Shown here piece after piece: positions 52,719-61,503 of a DNA stretch of 64,000 bases (within the stretch, counting starts at the first letter, position 1; every line of letters starts with the position of its first letter). A program made the position numbers and the translations under genes. This stretch comes from Virgifigura deserti (GTDB taxonomy: Bacteria; Pseudomonadota; Alphaproteobacteria; Dongiales; Dongiaceae), in assembly GCA_003576685.1 (NCBI GenBank), contig QOZR01000005.1, positions 124,001 to 188,000 of the forward strand, given 5' to 3'. The notes under the pieces are model-generated. The model saw nothing but the letters and a program-made list of their open reading frames with translations, did no database searches and was not told the origin of the DNA.

Positions 52719-53288
52719 TTAAGCTGCCGACACCGCAGCCGTGACGCGCGGCGCATGTCCGGCGACCAAGCCGATGGCCGTCCCGAGGCGATACAGAACC
52801 AGAAGCCCCGCAAGCGCGACAGTGTTCGTCAGGAGGATCTGGCCGACGACGGCAAGGCTGAACGGCTCGCCGCTTCCCGGCAGCAGGAACGAAGCGGCGA
52901 ACAGCGCCGCCTCGAACGTCAGGAAAGCAGCCCCGAACGCGCTGACGGTGGTGAAAGCACGGCCCATAGGCGCGAGCTGCCCCGCAATCCGATGAGCAAC
53001 CAGGGTTCCAATCAGCGCCGCAGCACCCATCGCGGCGCCCCAGGCAACGCTCTCGAACGTCTGCGGATAGGCCAGGATGCCGTACCCGACGGCTTGGTTG
53101 GCAAGCCACGCGGCCAGGATGAGGATTACGGCGTCGCGCCGCCCCATGTTCAGGGCCGCGATCGCACCCAAGGCGGCGAACGGCGTCGCGCAGGCGAGAC
53201 CCAGGCTGAACAGGACGCTGGCGGCCGTCAGGAACCCGAGCCAGAGCCAGCGGCGCGCCCTATGCATTTCAACGGAAGTCTGCATCAT
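52719..53288 (-). CDS. Small integral membrane protein linked to btuB
   Basis: A 189-residue inner-membrane protein with about six hydrophobic segments. The conserved-looking parts are LACATPFAALGAIAALNMGRR, WLANQAVGYG and FESVAWGAAMGAAALIG. GAGGAG lies ten bases before ATG 53288. It is 99 bases downstream of btuB and under the same B12 riboswitch. Size, topology and position recall S-component-like B12 transporters such as BtuM, but I cannot confirm the family. A cobalamin or cobalt uptake role is inferred from context. Confidence 0.6.
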   Translation of the reverse strand: MMQTSVEMHRARRWLWLGFLTAASVLFSLGLACATPFAALGAIAALNMGRRDAVILILAAWLANQAVGYGILAYPQTFESVAWGAAMGAAALIGTLVAHRIAGQLAPMGRAFTTVSAFGAAFLTFEAALFAASFLLPGSGEPFSLAVVGQILLTNTVALAGLLVLYRLGTAIGLVAGHAPRVTAAVSAA

Positions 53289-53387
53289 GATGGTCTTCTC
53301 CTCTCTTGTGAGTTGGATGGAATGGACAGGTCGTTCGCCGGGATATCACGCGAGTCGTTAACGCCATGAGCTTTCCCCGTCCCCACA

Positions 53388-55280
53388 TCAGAAGCGCGCG
53401 CGGAGGCCGATATAGCCGGCGCGGCCCGGCGTCCCGTAGGTGAACGCTTCCTCGTAGTTCTCGTCGAACAGGTTCTCGATTCGCCCGAAGGCCTCGAGAT
53501 TGCCCGTCACCCGAACCGAGGCGGCAAGGTTGACGAGCGTGTAGGGATCGAGGCGGACGATCGATTGGTTGTAGGCGGCGTCGAAGGCGATGTCGTTGCG
53601 GGCGCCGACCCAGATGACCCCCAGATTGACCGTCGCACGATCCTCGAAGAAGCGATAGCTGAGGTCGGCGCCGGCCTGATGGCGCGGGCGCCGGACGAGT
53701 TTGTTGCCGTCCGGATCCTGGCTGTCGGTAAAGGTGTAGCTCGCGGTGAGATCGAGCCCATCCCACAGCGCGACCGCGGCCGTAAGTTCGACGCCGCGGA
53801 TGCGGGATTCGCCGGGCAGGTTGACGACCGTCTGACCGGCCAGGCTGACGAAGTTGTCGAGGCGCTGATCGAAATAGGTCGCGCCGATCGAGAGCCGGTC
53901 GCCGAACAGCGCCTGGTCGATGCCGGCATCCCAGCCGCGCGCCGTTTCCGGCTCCAAATTCGGGTTGGGCCGGAAATTCGCGTCATAACCATAGAGATCG
54001 AACAGCGTGGGATTCTTGACTGCGGTGCCGTAGGAGCCGCGCAGCTTGGTGCCGGTTTCCTCGATCCGATAGGCGGCGGTGAGCCTGTAGGTCGTCGCAT
54101 CCTCGAAGCGATCGTTCGCGTCGAAGCGGCCGCCGGCCGTCAGGAACAGATCGTCGAAAAGCGCGACCTGATAGAGACTGTAGACGCTCCGGGTCGTGAT
54201 CGAGCGATCGAAATCGGAGAAGGCGCTGGTCAGGATCGCCTCTTCCCGCTCCTGCTCCAGGCCGAGGCTGACGGTATGGTCCGCCGGCAGAAGCGCCTGG
54301 GTCGAAAGACTGAGATCGGTCTGGTAATCGATCTTGGTCTTCATGCCGTCGTAGGAGCTGACCTTCTGCCCATCGGTCCGGTAATCGGTTCGGCTGTCGG
54401 CGCCGGACAGGCCAACCCGGTGCTGCCATCGGCCGTCGAGCAGCGCCAGCCTGGCCTGGATCCGGCCGAAGCGCTGAATCGTCGCGCTGTCCTCCTCGGC
54501 GTCGACGGCACCGACGCCGCCGACGAAGCCGTCACCCTCCCGCTCGGCGTCGGTGAAGCGGCCGACGACATCGACATCGAGGTTGTCGAGAAGGCTGGCA
54601 CCGAGGTTGGCGGACAGCGTGCCGTTGTCATAGCCGTCCTTCTCCGAGTTGTCGCGCCGCTCGCTTGCCGCCGAGATGCCGTCGGTGTGGAGGCGGACGG
54701 CACTGAGGCTGTAGCGAAAGCGGTCCTCCGCGAGACCGCCCGAAAGGCTTGCGCTGCCTCGGGCGGTCCCGAACGAGCCGCCTTCCGCGGCGACGGACGA
54801 GTGAAGCGGGCCGCCGCCCTTCCGCGTGATGATATTGACGACGCCGCCTAGCGCGTCCGACCCGTAGAGGACGCTCTGCGGCCCGCGCAACACCTCGATG
54901 CGCTCGATGTCGTCGGTCATGAGATTGGCGAAGTCGAACTCCGAGCCGAAGGAGGGGTCGTTCACCTCGATGCCGTCGATGAGAACCAGGGTCTGATTCG
55001 CCTCCGCGCCGCGAATGCGGACCAAGGTCTGGGAGCCAACGCCGCCGATGCGCGCCACGGAAAGCCCCGGCACCGTGCGGAGGGCATCGGCCACGAAGCG
55101 GATCTGGCGCCGCTCCAGCTCCTCTCGGGTGATCAGGGTGATGGAACTGCCCACCTGATCGAGCGGCACATCAGTTCGCGTGGCGCTGACCACGATCGGC
55201 GGAAGCTCGATCGGCTGCGATTGCGCGAGCACGGGCGTGCTGCAGAGAGAACCGAAAAGGGCAACCCGCAGGGCGCTCAT
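53388..55280 (-). CDS. btuB: TonB-dependent vitamin B12 receptor
   Basis: A 630-residue outer-membrane receptor. The signal peptide is MSALRVALFGSLCSTPVLAQ; a TonB-box-like segment (PPIVVSATR) follows. The plug domain shows LVRIRGAEANQTLVLIDGIEVNDP and IERIEVLRGPQSVLYGSDALGGVVNIIT, and the barrel ends in RAGYIGLRARF with a terminal aromatic. GIEVNDPS and a cobalamin riboswitch upstream identify it as BtuB-type. ATG 55280 with AAGGCGG upstream is preferred over 55328. Confidence 0.9.
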   Translation of the reverse strand: MSALRVALFGSLCSTPVLAQSQPIELPPIVVSATRTDVPLDQVGSSITLITREELERRQIRFVADALRTVPGLSVARIGGVGSQTLVRIRGAEANQTLVLIDGIEVNDPSFGSEFDFANLMTDDIERIEVLRGPQSVLYGSDALGGVVNIITRKGGGPLHSSVAAEGGSFGTARGSASLSGGLAEDRFRYSLSAVRLHTDGISAASERRDNSEKDGYDNGTLSANLGASLLDNLDVDVVGRFTDAEREGDGFVGGVGAVDAEEDSATIQRFGRIQARLALLDGRWQHRVGLSGADSRTDYRTDGQKVSSYDGMKTKIDYQTDLSLSTQALLPADHTVSLGLEQEREEAILTSAFSDFDRSITTRSVYSLYQVALFDDLFLTAGGRFDANDRFEDATTYRLTAAYRIEETGTKLRGSYGTAVKNPTLFDLYGYDANFRPNPNLEPETARGWDAGIDQALFGDRLSIGATYFDQRLDNFVSLAGQTVVNLPGESRIRGVELTAAVALWDGLDLTASYTFTDSQDPDGNKLVRRPRHQAGADLSYRFFEDRATVNLGVIWVGARNDIAFDAAYNQSIVRLDPYTLVNLAASVRVTGNLEAFGRIENLFDENYEEAFTYGTPGRAGYIGLRARF

Positions 55281-55444
55281 GGCCGCCTTTTGCGGACCGC
55301 CCCGGAACGGAGAGAAAAGGGAAAGCATCCGAACCTACGCGGTGACTGGTGTGGCACGTCACCGCGAACCAGATGTCGATGGCGGACGATCCCCGACCGC
55401 CCATCAGCAACTTCCCGCCGGTGCACCCCGCCCAGCGTGCTCGC

Positions 55445-55630
55445 GTGTGACCACGACCGACGGTAGGTCTCCTGGCTCGCGGGTTCTCGCCTTTCGTCGC
55501 CTTCCCAGCGTCTTAAGACGCCAGTGGCATGATGACGAACGGCTCGCCGCTTACAGTTGCGGGGACAGCCACGGCATTGGGCGAAGATACCCGCACCGTG
55601 TTCCCTATTAAGCCCCGAAGGGCACCGTCA
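55445..55630 (-). promoter_or_regulatory. Cobalamin (B12) riboswitch
   Basis: On the reverse strand the B12 box AGCCAGGAGACCTACC lies at 55477-55462. Upstream of it are CCCCGCAACTGTAAGC (about 55564-55549), CACTGG, GGGAAGG and the 5' GGGAACACGGTGCGGG (about 55604-55589), in the order of adenosylcobalamin riboswitches. The element precedes btuB by about 165 bases, so B12 should repress btuB and the membrane protein behind it. Confidence 0.9.
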
Positions 55631-55720
55631 ACCCGCTTGATAGGCAGTGTCGGGAACCGGGTCAAGCTGTTTCGGCTCGGCAATGAAACTTCGCGTTCCA
55701 GACATCGGGAGAACAATCCG

Positions 55721-57484
55721 CTACGCGGGAAGCCCCGCCTTACGCAGGCCATCGAGGAAGATCTCGAGCGCCTCCGGATCCTGGTCCGGCTGCTTCTCCG
55801 CCCAGTCGGCGACCGAGAAGTTCGGATGCATCTCCAGGACCTTCGCGGCATAGGCCGCGGCCTCTTCCGCGCGACCGAGCTGGGCATAGCTGGCAGCGAG
55901 CAGGCGATAGCCCTCGGCCGGATCGTTCATTCTCTCCAAGGTCCGGATCGCCTCCTCGTACCGGCCCAGGGTGTAGTAGGCGTCGCCCAGATACCAGAGA
56001 TACCAGTCGGGAAAGAACGGGTTCAGGCGCATCGCCTTGTGGAGCAGTTCGACAGCCTCCAAGGCGCGTCCGTCATGCGTGAGCGCGTCGGCGAACTCGG
56101 CCATGATATCGGCGTCGTTCGGATTGAGGGCGAGCGCGCGCTCATACTCCACGATCGCCGCGGCCCGCTGCTTCGTATAGAGATAAACGAACCCGAGCGC
56201 GGCGTGCCCCCGAGCGCTGTTCTCGCTGAGCGCGATCGACCGCTTCGCGAATTCGAGCGCCTTCTCCAACGACTCCGCCGGCGACGCGGTCCAGCCATAG
56301 CGCCATTCGACGATATGGGCCGTCGCCAGGGCCGCATAGGCGCGCGAATAGTCCGGATCGCGCTCGAGCGCGCGCCGGTACATCTGCTTCGCCTCGGCGA
56401 GGCCATCCTTCGAGTACCGGCGCAGGAACATCTGGCCGCGCAGGCGGAAACCGTAGGCTTCGAGGTCCTCGGTTTCCGCACGCCGCACCCGGGATTTCTC
56501 CGCCTCCTCAAGACGGACGGCGAGCGTGGCGACGATGAGCTGCGTTAGCTCGTCCTGCACCTCGAAGATATCGGTCAGCTCGCGGTCGTAGCGCTCCGCC
56601 CAGAGATGGTGCCCCGTGGCCGCGTCGACGAGCTGCACGGCGATCCGCACCCGGCTGCCGGCACGTCGCAGGCTACCCTGCAGGAGGTAGCGGACGCCGA
56701 GATCGCGCCCCGTCTGCTGCGGGTTCGCCTCGCCCCCCTCGAACCGGAAGGAGGAATTCCGGGAAATCACGAACAGCTCGCGGAACTTGGAAAGGTTGGT
56801 GATGATGTCTTCGGTGATGCCGTCGGTGAGATAAGCTTGCTGGGAGTCGCCGGTCATATTGATGAAGGGTAGCACCGCAATCGACGGCTTCGCAGGAATC
56901 GGAAGCGACGTTCGGTTGGATCCGGAGTCTGCCGCCGGCACGAGGCCATCCTCCGCCGGCGCCACCCGCAGGCGATAAACGCGCACCGGCCGGTCGATGT
57001 TCTTCACCAGCCGCTCGCCGAGCGGCTCGAACTGGAGCGGTAGCTTGCCTTCGATCTGGTCGTAGACGGTGCCGGAAATGGCAATACCCCCCGGCTCGGA
57101 CAACGCCTCCAGCCGGGCCGCGACATTGACGCCGTCGCCGAAGAGGTTCTCGCCCTCGATCATCACGTCGCCGAGATTGATGCCGATGCGGAACCGCATG
57201 CGGCGCTCCGGCGGCAGTGCGGCGTTGCGCGTCTCGATATCCTCCTGAATCCGCAGCGCGCAGCGCACGGCGGCGGCGGTCGCGGCGAACTCGGCGACGA
57301 GATTGTCCCCGGCAGCGGCGAAGACCCGCCCGCGATGCTCGGCGACAAGGCTGTCGATCAGGCTGCGATAGTGGTTGAGCGTCCGCAGCGTGCCCTCCTC
57401 GTCGGCTCCCATGAGCCGCGAGAAGCCGGCGACGTCAGCGCTTAAAATCGTGCTGAGCTTGCGCCGGATGTTGTGCGGAGTCAT
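55721..57484 (-). CDS. Adenylate/guanylate cyclase with TPR repeats
   Basis: A 587-residue class III cyclase-type protein. The catalytic domain spans about 8-180: LSADVAGFSRLMG with Asp17, AAAGDNLVAEF with Asp60, IGINLGDVM, and GDGVNVAARLEAL with the Asn and Arg that stabilise the transition state. A TolB/FlgO-like domain (KPSIAVLPFINMTGD) follows at 205-335, then TPR repeats. Nucleotide specificity is not readable. Starts 23 bases after the COQ9 stop, so a def-COQ9-cyclase message is possible. Paralogous to the gene at 50884. Confidence 0.85.
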   Translation of the reverse strand: MTPHNIRRKLSTILSADVAGFSRLMGADEEGTLRTLNHYRSLIDSLVAEHRGRVFAAAGDNLVAEFAATAAAVRCALRIQEDIETRNAALPPERRMRFRIGINLGDVMIEGENLFGDGVNVAARLEALSEPGGIAISGTVYDQIEGKLPLQFEPLGERLVKNIDRPVRVYRLRVAPAEDGLVPAADSGSNRTSLPIPAKPSIAVLPFINMTGDSQQAYLTDGITEDIITNLSKFRELFVISRNSSFRFEGGEANPQQTGRDLGVRYLLQGSLRRAGSRVRIAVQLVDAATGHHLWAERYDRELTDIFEVQDELTQLIVATLAVRLEEAEKSRVRRAETEDLEAYGFRLRGQMFLRRYSKDGLAEAKQMYRRALERDPDYSRAYAALATAHIVEWRYGWTASPAESLEKALEFAKRSIALSENSARGHAALGFVYLYTKQRAAAIVEYERALALNPNDADIMAEFADALTHDGRALEAVELLHKAMRLNPFFPDWYLWYLGDAYYTLGRYEEAIRTLERMNDPAEGYRLLAASYAQLGRAEEAAAYAAKVLEMHPNFSVADWAEKQPDQDPEALEIFLDGLRKAGLPA

Positions 57485-57506
57485 GAGCCGTGCACAAAGC
57501 TCGACC

Positions 57507-58178
57507 TCACCGAACGGTTGGGCGGCGCAACAGGCGCAGCGGGTTCGGGAGATGCTCGGCGATCCGCCCGATACGGCCAATCACCTGGGGCACACGCATC
57601 ACGTCGGCGATGCGCCGATCGAGAAAGTCCCAGCTATCGGAGAATCCGTCGGACCTGTCGTTCAGCCAATACAGCACCGTGCTGCCATAGACGCCGGCGA
57701 GCAGCCCGCGCTTCGTATAGAAGTTATAGTCGGTGGAAGTATCGCCGGCGGCATACCAGATGCCATTCACCGTGCGATAGAGGCAGCGCGCTGCCAAGGC
57801 GGCGTTCTGCGGCATCGCCAGGACCGAAAGGCCCAGCCGGATCGCCTCCCGATGCGCCGCATTCTGCTCGAGCCGCAGACGAATCGCGGTGGCGATCCGC
57901 TCGCGGATCTTCATTTCCGCCAGATCGCGTGCTTCCAGCGCCTCGAGCATGCGCCGATCGGCGATCTTGTTGAAGAGCTCGACCATTTCGCCAGCCCCGC
58001 CCGGAAACATGCCGGCCGCCGTCGCCAGCGCGATGCCCGCATCCTCGGCCCCGGCACGCAGGGCCGCGTGCGTCCAACCGTCGAAGGGCACATGCGGCAG
58101 CATCGCCTCCAACAGGCGTTCGCGCAGCGCTTCGCGATGCGTGTTTCGGGGAGTTCTCCGGGGAGCTGCACTCGTCAT
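57507..58178 (-). CDS. COQ9 family protein (ubiquinone biosynthesis)
   Basis: A 223-residue protein matching bacterial COQ9: MLPHVPFDGWTHAALRAGAED near the start (an HTH/TetR-like fold), AGMFPGGAGEMVELFNKIADRRM, then a lipid-binding region with TVNGIWYAAGDTSTDYNFYTKRGLL and LYWLNDRSDGF. COQ9 binds lipids and assists ubiquinone ring hydroxylation. ATG 58178 overlaps the def stop by four bases, showing coupling. The sequence TSTDYNFYTKR is especially diagnostic. Confidence 0.92.
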   Translation of the reverse strand: MTSAAPRRTPRNTHREALRERLLEAMLPHVPFDGWTHAALRAGAEDAGIALATAAGMFPGGAGEMVELFNKIADRRMLEALEARDLAEMKIRERIATAIRLRLEQNAAHREAIRLGLSVLAMPQNAALAARCLYRTVNGIWYAAGDTSTDYNFYTKRGLLAGVYGSTVLYWLNDRSDGFSDSWDFLDRRIADVMRVPQVIGRIGRIAEHLPNPLRLLRRPTVR

Positions 58179-58744
58179 CCGACTGCCCTCTCGTCCGTTC
58201 CGCCATCTCCCCCGGCCGGAGTCGGAATGCCGTGCCGCAGCTCGTCGGCGAAGACGAGCAGCGATAGGTCGGTCATCCGCATCGGATAGAGAATACCTTC
58301 GAGATGATCGCATTCATGCTGCAGGACCCGGGCGTGGAAGCCTTCGGCCACACGCTCGATCGACTCGCCCGCGGGCGTCGTGCCGCGGTAGCGGATGCGG
58401 GTATGACGTGGAACCGCGCCGGTCAGGCCGGGGACCGACAGGCAGGCCTCCCAGCCCAACGCCGTCTCGGGGCCGAGCGGCTCGATCTCAGGATTGACGA
58501 GGACGGTCAGCGGCACCGCATCGCCGCCCTCGCGGTCCGCCCGCCCGGCGGGCACCTCGAAGAGGACGACACGCTGTGGCACATGGACCTGCGGCGCCGC
58601 CAGCCCGATGCCGCCGACATCCGCCAGCGTCTCCAGCATGTCCGCGACGAGGCGCCGGACCTCCGGCGCGGTCGGATCGGCGACCGGCTCGGCTCGCCGC
58701 CGCAGCACCGGATGACCCATACGGGCAATCTTGAGAATGGCCAT
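58175..58744 (-). CDS. def: Peptide deformylase
   Basis: Removes the formyl group from nascent N-terminal methionine. The 189 residues show GGIGLAAPQ (44-52), EACLSVPG with metal ligand Cys101, and HECDHLEG with His143, Glu144, His147. The second motif reads EACLS where EGCLS is usual, and HECDH replaces HEFDH. ATG 58744 opens MAILKIARMGHPVLR as expected. Overlaps the COQ9 start by ATGA and is divergent from rpsU. Confidence 0.93.
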   Translation of the reverse strand: MAILKIARMGHPVLRRRAEPVADPTAPEVRRLVADMLETLADVGGIGLAAPQVHVPQRVVLFEVPAGRADREGGDAVPLTVLVNPEIEPLGPETALGWEACLSVPGLTGAVPRHTRIRYRGTTPAGESIERVAEGFHARVLQHECDHLEGILYPMRMTDLSLLVFADELRHGIPTPAGGDGGTDERAVG

Positions 58745-59014
58745 ATACCTAATATGCGGGAAAGAGAGCTTGCCGGAAAGAGGGGTCCGTCGCATCTTCG
58801 GCCGCCGCACAAGTTTCATTGGGCGAGACCGAAGAGAGTGTGGGAGGCTGTTCTCGGCGATTCGGAAACGGATTCTTAACCAATCCCAATTGGCACGCCC
58901 TCTTCCCAAATTCCCCATGATGTGATATCAAACTCTCCCTTCAGTCGGGAGTGACGCGGGATAGCGGCCTCCCGATGGTGTTTTTGTGCCCGAACACAAG
59001 GAGATTTGACAAAC

Positions 59015-59218
59015 GTGCAAGTTGTAGTTCGCGACAATAATGTCGATCAGGCCCTGCGCGTGCTGAAGAAGAAGATGCAGCGCGAGGGCGTCTTCCGCGA
59101 GATGAAGCTGCGCCGCAATTACGAAAAGCCGTCCGAGCGCAAGGCGCGCGAGAAGGCCGAGGCGATTCGCCGCCATCGCAAGCTGATGCGCAAGCGTTTG
59201 GACCGCGAAGGCTACTAG
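59015..59218 (+). CDS. rpsU: 30S ribosomal protein S21
   Basis: A 67-residue basic protein: [40 protein letters not shown] and a [19 protein letters not shown] tail. Other S21 proteins begin M-QVVVRDN, so GTG 59015 is the start, with AGGAGAT about ten bases upstream. The in-frame TTG at 59006 lies too close to that site. It sits alone between def and a gene-poor stretch. Confidence 0.95.
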   Translation: MQVVVRDNNVDQALRVLKKKMQREGVFREMKLRRNYEKPSERKAREKAEAIRRHRKLMRKRLDREGY

Positions 59219-59259
59219 AACAGGCCCGCTCGCCGTGCCGGATCGCAAAGATCGGCCCT

Positions 59260-59577
59260 ATGGTGGGCAGTTCCCAGGCTGAATATCGACAGCGGCTCTG
59301 CGTTCGCAGAGCGCTGATCCTTTCTTTCTGGCTTTTGTGCGCGATATCGCCCCTGAAGGCTTCGGCGGCCGGAAGTGCCAACGCCGAGACGGTCTGGAGG
59401 GCGGTCTATGATTTTGCCTAACCCGCTATGCCTATGACGGCCGCGTCTATAATGGCGCGCCGTTCCATTACCAAGCCGGCTTGGCTGCGCGGCGCCTTTC
59501 TGGGCGGCTTCTTCCAGCCCGAACCGGATTTAGGGCCGTCCTGCCCGTCCTACATAAAGCTCAAGGAATATAAGTAG
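59260..59577 (+). pseudogene. Possible decayed small secreted-protein gene in a gene-poor stretch
   Basis: Within the 464-base gap after rpsU, ATG 59260 opens a 53-codon frame with a signal-like segment (RRALILSFWLLCAISPLKASA) that stops at 59419-59421. Coding-like text then appears one frame over (TRYAYDGRVYNGAPFHYQ) and returns to the first frame as WLRGAFLGGFFQPEPDLGPS, ending at TAG 59575-59577. Two compensating indels would join them. It may be a pseudogene or a short secreted peptide gene. Confidence 0.3.
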
Positions 59578-59596
59578 CCGGGCTGGCGCCATCCCC

Positions 59597-59645
59597 GCCC
59601 TTCGACAGGCTCAGGGCGAGGCCTTCATGATGAGCCTGTCGAACC
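59597..59645. repeat. Dispersed CCTTCGAC..CTCAGGG palindromic repeat, copy 2
   Basis: TTCGACAGGCTC (59601-59612) and GAGCCTGTCGAA (59632-59643) are exact complements, enclosing AGGGCGAGG and TTCATGAT. The related copy 1 is at 38661-38718. It lies just after the possible pseudogene and 38 bases before the pntB stop. Confidence 0.6.
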
Positions 59646-59682
59646 ATGGCATCGCGCCGATGTCCCCAGTGATAGCGCAACG

Positions 59683-61074
59683 CTAATCCAGCGACTTGAC
59701 GATTTCCTCGCACATCTTCTTGGCGTCGCCGAACAGCATCATCGTGTTGTCGCGGAAGAACAGCTCGTTCTCCACGCCGGCATAGCCGGATGCCATCGAG
59801 CGCTTCACGAACAGCACCGTCTTCGCCTTCTCCACATCGAGAATCGGCATGCCGTAGATAGGGCTCTTCGGGTCGGTCTTCGCCGCGGGGTTGGTCACGT
59901 CGTTGGCGCCGATCACGAAGGCGACGTCGGTCGAGGTGAAGTCGCGGTTGATGTCCTCGAGTTCGAACACCTCGTCATAGGGAACGTTCGCCTCGGCCAG
60001 CAGCACGTTCATATGGCCCGGCATGCGGCCTGCGACCGGATGGATGGCATAGGTGACCTTGGCGCCCTTCTCCTTGAGCAGGTCGGCCATTTCGCGCAGC
60101 GCATGCTGCGCCTGGGCGACCGCCATGCCATAGCCCGGCACGATGATGACCGAGCTGGCGTTCTCCATCAGGAACGCGGCGTCCTCGGCGCTGCCGGTCT
60201 TGACCGTCCGGTCGCCCGTGGCGCCGGCCGCCGCCCCCGCGGCGTCGGTGCCGAAGCCGCCGAGGATCACGTTGAAGATCGAGCGGTTCATCCCCTTGCA
60301 CATGATGTAGCTGAGGATGGCGCCCGAGGAGCCGACGAGCGCGCCGGTGATGATCAGCAGGTTGTTGCCGAGGGTGAAGCCGATGCCACAGGCGGCCCAT
60401 CCCGAATAGGAGTTCAGCATCGAAACGACGACCGGCATGTCGGCGCCGCCGATCGGCAGGATCAGCAGCAGCCCGAGCAGCAGGGCCACTGCCGTCAGCG
60501 CCCAGAAGGCGGCCGCGCTCTGCCCCGTCACCAGCGCGACGATCAGGACCACGAGCGCGATGCCGAGCGCCGCGTTCAGGTAATGCTGCCCGGTGAAGAC
60601 CAGGGGGGCGCCGCTGACCAGCCCCTGCAGCTTCGCGAAGGCGACGATCGAGCCGGTGAAGGTGATCGCGCCGATCGCCACGCCCAGCCCCATCTCGACC
60701 AGGCTCGCCGGCGCGATGTCGCCGGCCACTCCGATGCCATAGGCCTCCGGCGTGTAGAAGGCGGCGGCCGCGACGAACACTGCGGCAAGGCCGACCAGGC
60801 TGTGGAAGGCGGCGACGAGCTGCGGCAGCGCCGTCATCTGGATGCGCAACGCGACGAAGGTGCCGATGGCGCCGCCGATCACGATGCCGGCGAGGATCGC
60901 CCCATAGCTGACCACTCCCGGCAGGGCGAGCGTGGTGATGATCGCGATCGCCATGCCCGCCATGCCGAAGCGGTTTCCGGACTGTGCCGACTCCGGCGAG
61001 GACAGCCCCTTTAGCGCCAGGATGAAGCAGACAGAGGCGATCAGGTAGAGAAAGGCCGCGAGATTCTCAGTCAA
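59683..61074 (-). CDS. pntB: Proton-translocating NAD(P) transhydrogenase, subunit beta
   Basis: The 463-residue membrane subunit. N-terminal helices (about nine) cover residues 1-265, and the NADP-binding dIII domain follows (VIIVPGYGMAVAQAQHALREM near residue 315, AIHPVAGRMPGHMNVLLAEA, VIGANDVTNPAAKTDPKSP, and VKRSMASGYAGVENELF). It uses the proton gradient to drive NADPH formation. Last gene of pntAA-pntAB-pntB. Confidence 0.96.
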   Translation of the reverse strand: MTENLAAFLYLIASVCFILALKGLSSPESAQSGNRFGMAGMAIAIITTLALPGVVSYGAILAGIVIGGAIGTFVALRIQMTALPQLVAAFHSLVGLAAVFVAAAAFYTPEAYGIGVAGDIAPASLVEMGLGVAIGAITFTGSIVAFAKLQGLVSGAPLVFTGQHYLNAALGIALVVLIVALVTGQSAAAFWALTAVALLLGLLLILPIGGADMPVVVSMLNSYSGWAACGIGFTLGNNLLIITGALVGSSGAILSYIMCKGMNRSIFNVILGGFGTDAAGAAAGATGDRTVKTGSAEDAAFLMENASSVIIVPGYGMAVAQAQHALREMADLLKEKGAKVTYAIHPVAGRMPGHMNVLLAEANVPYDEVFELEDINRDFTSTDVAFVIGANDVTNPAAKTDPKSPIYGMPILDVEKAKTVLFVKRSMASGYAGVENELFFRDNTMMLFGDAKKMCEEIVKSLD

Positions 61075-61089
61075 AGGAACGTCCCCCGC

Positions 61090-61500
61090 CTATTTCTTCT
61101 TCCGGAACATCGACAGCATGCGCTGGGTGACGATGAAACCGCCGAATATGTTGACGGAGGCCAAGGTCACCGCCAGGAACCCCATCACCTGGGAGAAATT
61201 GAAATCCGCCGGGCCGGCGGCGATCAGCGCGCCGACGATGATCACGCTGGAAATCGCGTTGGTGACGGCCATCAGCGGAGAATGCAGCGCCGGCGTCACC
61301 CGCCAGACCACGTAATAGCCGACGAAGCAGGCGAGCACGAAGATGGTCAGGCCGAAGACGAAGGGATCATGCTCGGCGCCCGCCCCGCCTTCGAACGCCA
61401 TGCGTGACGCCTCATAGGCCAAATCGGCCGCCTGCTCGGAGAGGCGCATCGCTTCATTGGCAAGATCGGCTGCGCCGTCGGCAATGGTTGCTGGCTCCAT
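61090..61500 (-). CDS. pntAB: NAD(P) transhydrogenase subunit alpha 2
   Basis: A 136-residue membrane subunit with a helical amphipathic start and three to four membrane helices: [42 protein letters not shown] and [24 protein letters not shown]. It corresponds to the membrane part of E. coli PntA, split off as in Rhodospirillum-type three-subunit enzymes. The N-terminal 45 residues are longer than in many relatives. It starts three bases after pntAA. Confidence 0.94.
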   Translation of the reverse strand: MEPATIADGAADLANEAMRLSEQAADLAYEASRMAFEGGAGAEHDPFVFGLTIFVLACFVGYYVVWRVTPALHSPLMAVTNAISSVIIVGALIAAGPADFNFSQVMGFLAVTLASVNIFGGFIVTQRMLSMFRKKK

Positions 61501-61503
61501 GGG

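Noticed and set aside
58941..59381. 146-codon reverse frame
   Set aside because: Antisense to rpsU, an unmistakable ribosomal protein gene, and lacks coding character.
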